Part shown: positions 6,417 through 11,672 of the stretch, in pieces | How the letters are laid out: each line of letters begins with the position of its first letter | Position numbering within the stretch: position 1 is the stretch's first letter | Source: Alphaproteobacteria bacterium | GTDB taxonomy: Bacteria; Pseudomonadota; Alphaproteobacteria; Rhizobiales; Devosiaceae | Reading direction: 5' to 3' | NCBI GenBank assembly: GCA_013152625.1 | Contig: JAADFY010000250.1 | Coordinates: 1-11,672 of the forward strand | DNA: 11,672 nt | Program-made: the position numbers and the translations under genes | Notes under the pieces: model-generated | Seen by the model: only the letters and a program-made list of their open reading frames with translations | What the model was told of the DNA's origin: nothing | The model's database searches: none

Positions 6417-6447
6417 ATTTTACGTTCGGGGGAGATTTTACGGACAA
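6417..6447 (-). promoter_or_regulatory. Possible cheY promoter with a direct octamer repeat
   Basis: On the minus strand TTGTCC (6447-6442) is followed after 19 bp by TAAAAT (6422-6417), about 40 bp before the cheY start. The octamer CGTAAAAT occurs twice, at 6442-6435 and 6424-6417, 18 bp apart and so roughly on related faces of the helix. The -35 match is only fair and the spacer is slightly long, so this could equally be a regulator site or chance. Confidence 0.3.
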
Positions 6448-6469
6448 TCCCTGACTATTTTTTTAACGT

Positions 6470-7534
6470 TCAGGCCGCATTGCGCCGGGTTCCAAGCGCC
6501 TCGATGAGTTTACTGGCAACACCCTCAACAGGCACCTGATCGATGACCGCGCCAGCCTCGAACGCCGCTTTGGGCATGCCGTAAATAAGAGACGATGATT
6601 TGGACTGGCCCACCGTATAGGCCCCGGCGTCCCGCATTTTTTTCAAGCCCTCTGCACCATCGCGCCCCATTCCCGTCAGGATTGCCCCTGCGGCCTTGTG
6701 GCCCAGTTGCTCCGCAACCGAGCCGAACAGAACATCCACCGAGGGGCGATGACCGGAAACAGGCGGATCATCGCCGGTGCGGCATTTAAGTTGACCGGAG
6801 CTTTTTTCCACCCGCAATTGCAAGTCGCCCGGTGCCACATAGGCATGCCCGGGCAGAAGCGGCATCCGGTCTTTTGCCTCATGTACACTTAGGGGCGTTA
6901 CCTCGTTCAGTCGCTGGGCGAAGCGTTCGGTAAACCCTTTGGGCATATGCTGGGCGATCACGATGGGGGGGCAGTTGGCCGGCATCATTTCGAGCACGAT
7001 CTTGACCGCTTCGACACCCCCGGTTGATGCGCCGATGGCAATAAGCGCCTCGGCGGCAAGAGCGCCGGCAAGAGCGCCGGACATGGCAGCCGGAGCACGG
7101 GGTTGTGCGCCCGGACGCGGCAGACGCGCCTTTACACTGCTGGCGGCGGCGGCCCGCACTTTCGTGCGCAAATCAATGGCAAACCGGTCAGCGGCACCGG
7201 CAAAATCCCGGGCCGGTTTGGCGACAAAATCCACGGCCCCCAGTTCCAGTGCCAGCAAGGTCTCCCGGGCGCCCTTGTGGGTAAGCGTTGAGACCATGAC
7301 CACCGGCATGGGCCGCAATCGCATGATCCGGTCAAGAAACTCCAGCCCGTTCATGTTGGGCATTTCAATATCAAGGGTAAGCACGTCGGGACTGTGGGTT
7401 TTGATCATTTCCCGCGCAACAATGGGGTCCTCGGCGGCGCCCACCACTTCAATATCCCCGTCGGCGGGCAGAATTTTGGCCAGTATGCCCCGGATCAGGG
7501 CGCTGTCATCGACGATTAAAACGCGAATGCTCAT
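6470..7534 (-). CDS. cheB: Chemotaxis protein-glutamate methylesterase/deamidase CheB
   Basis: The 354-residue protein has a receiver domain (1-120: D9/D10, phosphoacceptor D55 in LTLDIEMP, K106) joined by an Ala/Pro/Gly-rich linker (about 125-162) to the CheB methylesterase domain. The catalytic triad is S170 (IGASTGG), H196 (IAQHMP) and D292 (GMGRDGA). It removes methyl groups from chemoreceptor glutamates when phosphorylated by CheA, giving negative feedback. The start overlaps the cheR stop by four bases (ATGA), so opposing adaptation enzymes are translationally coupled. The linker contains a perfect 12-bp tandem duplication (7056-7067, 7068-7079) coding for GALAGALA. Confidence 0.97.
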   Translation of the reverse strand: MSIRVLIVDDSALIRGILAKILPADGDIEVVGAAEDPIVAREMIKTHSPDVLTLDIEMPNMNGLEFLDRIMRLRPMPVVMVSTLTHKGARETLLALELGAVDFVAKPARDFAGAADRFAIDLRTKVRAAAASSVKARLPRPGAQPRAPAAMSGALAGALAAEALIAIGASTGGVEAVKIVLEMMPANCPPIVIAQHMPKGFTERFAQRLNEVTPLSVHEAKDRMPLLPGHAYVAPGDLQLRVEKSSGQLKCRTGDDPPVSGHRPSVDVLFGSVAEQLGHKAAGAILTGMGRDGAEGLKKMRDAGAYTVGQSKSSSLIYGMPKAAFEAGAVIDQVPVEGVASKLIEALGTRRNAA

Positions 7535-8391
7535 GCTACCGCCTTTATTTGATCATGTGGGGTCAATCGGTAGGTGGTCTTGTCCACCAGCTTGAATTGT
7601 CCATCGCAGCCGCCCAGATTTTCCGAGTGCCCGATATACAAAAAACCGTCCGGGGCTAAAAACTCCGCCATCCGGGTAAACATGCGGGTCTGGGTCGGCT
7701 TGTCGAAATAAATAGCCACGTTGCGGCAAAAAACAGCATCGAATGGCCCCTTGAAGGGCCATTGTCCCATCAGATTAAGCGTCTTGAAGGTCACCAGGGA
7801 TCTCACCGCCCCCGGAATGGCCACTGCGCCGTTTGGCCCGTGATCGAAATAGGCACACCGCTTCCCGGAAAGCCCCGCCAGATCCGTGCTTTTGTATATT
7901 CCCGCCGCCGCCGTTTCGACCACTTTTGTGTCAATGTCCGTGGCCAGTATGCGAACGTCCCAGCGCTTGAGCGCCGGATAGGCGTTTATGAGGGCCAGCG
8001 CCATGGTATAGGGCTCCTGGCCGGTGGAACAGCCCGCCGACCACAATCGCAGCCGGGGCCGCCCGCCGGTGCTCACCCGGGGCGGCGCCTTGATCAGTTC
8101 GCCCACATGAGCCAGCAAATGATCGAAATGATGTTCTTCTCTGTAAAACCGGGTAAGGTTGGTGGTCAGGGCGTTGACAAATTCCTGCACATGGGCGGGG
8201 TCGGCCTTGCGGTTGAGAAATTCCACATAGGCGGAAAAACTCGCCAGACCCATGCCATGAACGATTTTGGCAAGCCGCGACATCACCAGGGTGCGTTTCG
8301 CATCGGAAAGCGAAATGCCGGCCAGTTGATAGACCTTGGCCTTGATGGCCTCGAATTCTGTGTTCGATAATTTGATGTCGCCCGCGCTCAA
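7531..8391 (-). CDS. cheR: Chemotaxis protein-glutamate O-methyltransferase CheR
   Basis: This is an S-adenosylmethionine-dependent methyltransferase of 286 residues that methylates receptor glutamates. The small N-terminal helical domain (1-80) ends in LTTNLTRFYREEHHF, the conserved T-N-TxFfR region. The AdoMet site is LWSAGCSTGQEPYT, followed by ILATDID, NLMGQWPFKGPFD and FCRNVAIYFDK, and the domain closes with GFLYIGHSENL. The start is TTG at 8391. It is supported by a strong ribosome-binding site, AAGGGGAG, eight bases upstream and by the absence of a nearby in-frame ATG. It overlaps cheB and lies 127 bp downstream of cheD. No pentapeptide-binding receptor is seen in the window. Confidence 0.96.
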   Translation of the reverse strand: MSAGDIKLSNTEFEAIKAKVYQLAGISLSDAKRTLVMSRLAKIVHGMGLASFSAYVEFLNRKADPAHVQEFVNALTTNLTRFYREEHHFDHLLAHVGELIKAPPRVSTGGRPRLRLWSAGCSTGQEPYTMALALINAYPALKRWDVRILATDIDTKVVETAAAGIYKSTDLAGLSGKRCAYFDHGPNGAVAIPGAVRSLVTFKTLNLMGQWPFKGPFDAVFCRNVAIYFDKPTQTRMFTRMAEFLAPDGFLYIGHSENLGGCDGQFKLVDKTTYRLTPHDQIKAVA

Positions 8392-8399
8392 CGCTTTCG

Positions 8400-8407
8400 C
8401 TCCCCTT
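8400..8407 (-). promoter_or_regulatory. Ribosome-binding site that fixes the TTG start of cheR
   Basis: On the minus strand AAGGGGAG is placed 8 bases before TTG at 8391. This near-ideal Shine-Dalgarno sequence is the main argument for a TTG start. Confidence 0.75.
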
Positions 8408-8518
8408 GGCAGTTGCCGGTCTGATTGTCCTTTGGCAAAGCTGCGTAGTAATGCGGTACCGGTCCCTTACATTGGGTAAACTTGTGGGCCCGGCCGGCGA
8501 TGGGGTGCGGAATTGTTC

Positions 8519-9112
8519 TTAGAAAAGCTCGATATCGTCAGTGGCGGCCCGCTGGCTGGAGCGGCCGGCCAGAGCGATTTCTTCCCGGGCCAGATTTTCG
8601 TTCCCCGAGCTGTCCAGACGTTTGACGAACGCCCGACCCGAAAAGGGCTGATAAACCACCCGGCGGGCAAATCGGCCTCCAAGATCCTGGGAGAAGTTCC
8701 TGTAGCCCTCGGCCATCAGGAATTCGCGCACGAAATCGGCGTTGGCTGATCCCACATTGGTGATCCCGGCGTTGATATTGCCGCCGCCAAACACCTTGAT
8801 TTCAAGGTTGCCCCTGTCGCCGCTGCCTTGGCCAAGCACCATATTGATCAACTGTTCCATGGCAAAAGCACCATAGCGGGCGCTTTCGCCGAACTTGTCT
8901 TTCGAGCTTTCAGACTGGGCGGCCAAAAGGAAATGGTTCATGCCCCCCACCAGCTTTTTACGGTCGCGAACACACGCGGCAATGCACGAGCCGAGCACCG
9001 TGGAATAGGTGACCGCCGGATCGCCGGTGACCGGGCAATCCCCTTGATGCACATTTATCGGCGGGCCGCCGAACGGCGCCCGTGCTGAACCAGTTTGTCC
9101 CAATGCCGGCAT
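8519..9112 (-). CDS. cheD: Chemoreceptor glutamine deamidase CheD
   Basis: CheD converts receptor glutamines to glutamates. The core motifs are INVHQGD (the usual IHIIQGE strand), VLGSC43IAACVRD with the catalytic cysteine, and GGMNH60FLL with the catalytic histidine, 17 residues later as in characterised CheD (numbering from ATG at 9112). KVFGGGNI and ITNVGSANADFVREFL follow. I chose ATG at 9112 (197 residues); it has a poor ribosome-binding site, and a TTG at 9139 would add nine residues. After the core there is an extended C-terminal tail (about 150-197), rich in Arg, Ser and Ala, that ends in DDIELF at the stop. The same DIELF ends the divergent neighbour at 9278-9667. It is the first gene of a cheD-cheR-cheB-cheY group, separated from cheW/cheA by that opposite-strand gene, so it needs its own promoter or antisense-crossing read-through. 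Confidence 0.94.
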   Translation of the reverse strand: MPALGQTGSARAPFGGPPINVHQGDCPVTGDPAVTYSTVLGSCIAACVRDRKKLVGGMNHFLLAAQSESSKDKFGESARYGAFAMEQLINMVLGQGSGDRGNLEIKVFGGGNINAGITNVGSANADFVREFLMAEGYRNFSQDLGGRFARRVVYQPFSGRAFVKRLDSSGNENLAREEIALAGRSSQRAATDDIELF

Positions 9113-9139
9113 ACCTGTTTTGTTGCAAATCAGGCGCAA

Positions 9140-9277
9140 TCATTGCGGAATAACTCTTAGCCAATCGCTAACCATTTGCTCATGAATGGCAGTTTCCGCA
9201 TGTTTGATCCCCCGATTGGACAAAAGGAATTAAAACCTGCCGGTTATCGTTCGCCTTCATGTGACCGGGAGGCATGA
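9140..9277. promoter_or_regulatory. Divergent control region cheD / CheZ-CheT-like gene
   Basis: This gap of about 140 bp lies between two genes that are read apart and so should hold both promoters. It contains a perfect inverted repeat TTAGC-caatc-GCTAA at 9157-9171, close to the possible cheD start. It also holds a weak plus-strand -35-like TTGGAC at 9216-9221, with no well-spaced -10, and the ribosome-binding site GGGAGG at 9267-9272 for the plus-strand gene. I cannot assign a sigma factor or regulator. Confidence 0.4.
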
Positions 9278-9667
9278 ATGAACCTGAACAAACTGGCCAT
9301 GGAACTCGATGAGACCGTGCGTTTAAGCGGCGAAATGGTGGCCGAGCTCAATGATGGTCTGGCCATGCTGCTAGCCGACATGACACCCATCGAAGCGGCG
9401 AAAAACCCGGCGATCAAAACCATGATCATGGCCATGCAGATGCAGGATCGTATCGAGCAGCGCTCCCGGGGGCTGATTGCCGCGGCCAAAACGATTATTC
9501 AGCAGGCTGAAAATGGCGGCGCCTGTCAGGGGCACACCGGTTCCGGGGAGAAACCCGAAAAAAGCCGTCCGGCCTGCGACCCCTGGAGCACCCAGGTTCT
9601 GGAGGAGTTGCGCCCGACAAATGCACCTGGCAAGGGCTCGGCCCCGCCGGATATCGAGCTGTTTTAG
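9278..9667 (+). CDS. Small CheZ/CheT-like chemotaxis protein with QDxxxQ motif and C-terminal DIELF tag
   Basis: This 129-residue soluble protein with no obvious family name is encoded against the che cluster direction. Residues 1-78 look almost wholly helical. Within them, MAMQMQDRIEQRSRGL (51-66) resembles the active-site helix of the CheY-P phosphatase CheZ, where a QDxxxQ motif supplies the catalytic Asp/Gln; here D57 and Q61. Residues 80-120 are a Gly/Pro/Lys-rich flexible linker, and the chain ends in PPDIELF. CheZ likewise ends with a flexible linker and an acidic-hydrophobic peptide closing in Phe that binds CheY. I recall that Sinorhizobium CheT is a small CheZ-like protein encoded beside cheD. 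Gene evidence: ribosome-binding site GGGAGG five bases before ATG, location between cheD and cheW, and a stop 6 bp from the cheW stop. CheY-P phosphatase, CheY-binding adaptor or CheR/CheD regulator are all possible. Confidence 0.75.
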   Translation: MNLNKLAMELDETVRLSGEMVAELNDGLAMLLADMTPIEAAKNPAIKTMIMAMQMQDRIEQRSRGLIAAAKTIIQQAENGGACQGHTGSGEKPEKSRPACDPWSTQVLEELRPTNAPGKGSAPPDIELF

Positions 9668-9673
9668 TTGCGC

Positions 9674-10162
9674 CTAACCCTCCTGGGCGGCCTTGCCGAC
9701 AACGGCTTCGAGATCGATCAGCCCCACCATCCGGCTTTCATGGGTAATAATCCCGTTCAACAGTTCCGCGTCCATGCTTTCGCCTTCGGGCACCGGATGG
9801 ATGTCCTTTTCCAGAACCGTAAGAATGTCGGACACGGCATCCACCAGAATGCCCACCCATTTTTCGCCCACCGACAGCACAACCACCACATGGGTTTTTG
9901 TCGCCTCGGTCACACCGGCGCCAAACCGGGCCCGCAAATCAAAAATCGGCACGATTGTCCCGCGCAAATTGATCACGCCGCGCACATAATCGCGCGAATT
10001 GGGCAACGGCGTTGCCCCGCTCCAGGCGCGAATTTCCCGCACCGTGGTGATTTCGACCCCATAAACCTGTTCGTCGATGGTAAAGGCGATCAGTTGCAGC
10101 GAGGGTGCACCCTCCGCTTCCCCGGCGCCGCCCATATCGTTGCTCATTTCAAGCATGCTCAT
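9674..10162 (-). CDS. cheW: Chemotaxis coupling protein CheW
   Basis: The 162-residue protein is a single CheW domain after a short acidic N-terminal tail (1-22). Typical features are LIAFTIDEQVYGVEITTVREI (24-44), PLPNSRDYVRGVINLRGTIVPIFDLR (about 52-77), with the conserved GVINLRG, and GILVDAVSDIL (103-113), and it ends with IDLEAVV. It bridges CheA (P5 domain) and chemoreceptors in the signalling array at the inner membrane. The ATG at 10162 has AAAGGG upstream; ATGs at 10156 and 10147 are in-frame alternatives. It is 39 bp downstream of cheA, surely in one transcript. Downstream it meets the opposite-strand gene tail to tail at 6 bp, with no terminator between them. Confidence 0.96.
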   Translation of the reverse strand: MSMLEMSNDMGGAGEAEGAPSLQLIAFTIDEQVYGVEITTVREIRAWSGATPLPNSRDYVRGVINLRGTIVPIFDLRARFGAGVTEATKTHVVVVLSVGEKWVGILVDAVSDILTVLEKDIHPVPEGESMDAELLNGIITHESRMVGLIDLEAVVGKAAQEG

Positions 10163-10201
10163 TTCGCATGGCCCTTTTTTTTTATGTGTTCCGACCTGTT
10201 C

Positions 10202-11672
10202 TCAGGCCGCTTTTTGTTCGCCGGTGGTCGATTTTATCCCCTGGACATCGACGATCAACGCCACCGAGCCATCACCCAGAATGGTGCCGCCGGCGATCCC
10301 CTCGATGCGCTGGTAGTTTTCTTCAAGGCTTTTGATCACCACTTGCTGCTGACCAACAATATCATCGACGATCAGGGCCACCTTGACCGACCCTTCCGCT
10401 TCGCAAAGGACCACAAATCTGCGCCCCTCTTCCACATCCGAAGTCATGGCGAACCGCTCGGCCAAATCCACCACCTGCACATATTCTCCCCGCACCTGCA
10501 TGACGCGGGCGCCGCTGGGCACTTCCCCGAAATCGGAACGCGCGCACTGAATGGTTTCGACAATGGAGGAAAGGGGAATGACGTAATGGCACTGGGCAAC
10601 CTTGACCAGCATCACATCGAGCACGGCCAGGGTCAGCGGCAACCTTAAGGTCATGCGGGTGCCTTGCCCGGGTCGCGAGCGCACATGCACCGTGCCGCCG
10701 ATCTTCTTGATGTTGGATAAGACAACATCCATGCCCACCCCGCGTCCCGAAATGTCCGAAACCGAACTGGCGGTGGAAAACCCGGGGGCAAAAACCAGAT
10801 TGTCGATCTGCTCTTCGGAAAGTTGCTGATCGGGGGCAATAACCCCGCGCTCCCGTGCGGTTTCCAGCACCCGTTCGCGGTTGATCCCCGCCCCGTCATC
10901 CTCCACCGCGATCAGGATAGAGCCCCCCGATTGCTCTGCGGACAGGCGGATGGTCCCGGTTTCCGATTTGCCTGCCGCAAGGCGGATTTCCGGCATCTCG
11001 ATACCATGATCGGCGGAATTGCGGATCATGTGGGTTAAAGGATCGGAGAGTTGTTCAATTACGGTCTTGTCGATTTCGGTATGTTCGCCCACCATTTCGA
11101 GGCGGATTTTCTTGCCCGTTTTGGTGGCCAGCTCGCGCATCAGGCGCGGCAGGCGTGAAAACACCGATTTAACCGGCTGGGCCCGGATAGCCATCACTGA
11201 ATCCTGCAATCCCCGGGTGGTCTGTTCGAGCACTTCGAGCCCGCGGATCAGCTCTTGATATTTTTCCCGCAAATCATCGTCCATCTGCTGGGACAGCATG
11301 GATTGGGTAATAACCAGTTCTCCAACCATATTGACCACCCGGTCGACCTTTTCCAGATCGACCCGGATGGATTGCGGCCCCGGACGGCTTTTTTCTTCCC
11401 GGGGGGCTGTGGCTCCCGGTTTGCCGGTGCCTACGGATTGTTGCTGCTCGGCAAGCGCCGGGCTCGCCGGTTCCGGCGGGGCAAATTCTTCGGCCAGATC
11501 GGCAAAACTTGGCCCCGCCTCATCAGACGGTTCGGGGTCGGTTGGCCCATCCCCCACACCTGTAACACCCTCCCCGGTGCTTACGGGCCGAATTTCAAGA
11601 TCGCAGTCCCCCTCGACAAACTCGAACACCTCGCGCACAGCCGCCTCGGTAACCGTCTCGGATTCTATATTT
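10202..11672 (-). CDS. cheA: Chemotaxis histidine kinase CheA, 5'-truncated by the window edge
   Basis: The frame is open through the right edge; a GTG at 11638 is an internal valine, since in-frame codons continue upstream without a stop. The 489 visible residues lack the P1 (Hpt, phospho-histidine) domain. Counting from that valine: a short acidic piece (VFEFVEGDCDLEIRP), a long Pro/Glu/Ala linker (about 20-88), the P3 dimerisation helices (SIRVDLEKVDRVVNMVGEL, 90-108, to about 152), and the P4 ATPase domain with N box THMIRNSADHG (202-212), G1 DDGAGIN (247-253), F box FAPGFSTA and G2 GRGVGM (298-303). The P5 CheW-like domain runs from 335 to the end. It autophosphorylates in receptor arrays and donates phosphate to CheY and CheB. 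Whether P2 is present between P1 and P3 cannot be judged here. Confidence 0.97.
   Translation of the reverse strand, partial: NIESETVTEAAVREVFEFVEGDCDLEIRPVSTGEGVTGVGDGPTDPEPSDEAGPSFADLAEEFAPPEPASPALAEQQQSVGTGKPGATAPREEKSRPGPQSIRVDLEKVDRVVNMVGELVITQSMLSQQMDDDLREKYQELIRGLEVLEQTTRGLQDSVMAIRAQPVKSVFSRLPRLMRELATKTGKKIRLEMVGEHTEIDKTVIEQLSDPLTHMIRNSADHGIEMPEIRLAAGKSETGTIRLSAEQSGGSILIAVEDDGAGINRERVLETARERGVIAPDQQLSEEQIDNLVFAPGFSTASSVSDISGRGVGMDVVLSNIKKIGGTVHVRSRPGQGTRMTLRLPLTLAVLDVMLVKVAQCHYVIPLSSIVETIQCARSDFGEVPSGARVMQVRGEYVQVVDLAERFAMTSDVEEGRRFVVLCEAEGSVKVALIVDDIVGQQQVVIKSLEENYQRIEGIAGGTILGDGSVALIVDVQGIKSTTGEQKAA

Noticed and set aside
5859..6539. Plus-strand open frame of 226 codons over cheY
   Set aside because: It is antisense to cheY and its flanks, has no ribosome-binding site and no recognisable motif.
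7762..8370. Plus-strand open frame of 202 codons over cheR
   Set aside because: This is a codon-position shadow of cheR; its composition is atypical for a real protein.
8958..9164. Alternative frame beginning near ATG 9143, suggesting a frameshift at the cheD start
   Set aside because: The frame shows no CheD motif, whereas the chosen frame contains INVHQGD before the catalytic cysteine; I see no need for a frameshift.
9668..10648. Long plus-strand open frame (326 codons) over cheW and cheA
   Set aside because: It is antisense to two certain genes, His/Gln/Pro-rich as expected for a shadow of high-GC coding DNA, and matches no family I know.

Overview
This window looks like a high-GC alphaproteobacterial chromosome. 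I base that on the gene content (a CheA-CheW-CheD-CheR-CheB-CheY cluster), the style of the proteins (an enlarged LivM, LivG with DEV instead of DEP after Walker B) and the use of TTG starts. I cannot name a genus. No transposase, integrase, tRNA, rRNA or CRISPR array is visible.

Layout from left to right. (1) 2-778, plus strand: the C-terminal part of a periplasmic branched-chain amino acid (Liv-type) substrate-binding protein, followed by a textbook intrinsic terminator at 820-849. (2) 961-1461, plus strand: a solitary ArsC-like/low-molecular-weight phosphatase-fold protein with an unusual 'DP-loop'. (3) 1462-2047: a 586-bp non-coding convergent spacer full of repeats, including a 77-bp hairpin-forming repeat in two copies, a 19-bp repeat in two copies and a C/G-block palindrome. 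(4) 2048-5855, minus strand: a complete, tightly coupled ABC transporter operon livG-livF-livH-livM. (5) 5985-8391, minus strand: cheR-cheB (overlapping) and cheY. (6) 8519-9112, minus strand: cheD. (7) 9278-9667, plus strand: a small protein carrying a CheZ-like QDxxxQ motif, encoded against the direction of the cluster. (8) 9674 to the right edge, minus strand: cheW and cheA (5'-truncated by the window edge).

The chemotaxis genes make a nearly full adaptation and signalling set: the kinase (CheA), its coupler (CheW), receptor methyltransferase and methylesterase (CheR, CheB), receptor deamidase (CheD) and a single-domain response regulator (CheY). No receptor, second cheY or classical full-length cheZ lies inside the window. 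The liv operon follows on the same strand with no convincing terminator in between, so the transporter may partly be read from che transcripts. The Liv-type binding protein gene is at the other end, on the other strand, beyond arsC and the repeats.

The most interesting point is the plus-strand gene at 9278-9667. Its product has a QDRIEQ motif inside a predicted helix, like the catalytic QDxxxQ helix of the CheY-P phosphatase CheZ. Its last five residues, DIELF, are also the last five residues of the neighbouring CheD, written partly with different codons. This suggests a shared C-terminal docking tag in a CheT/CheZ-like module.
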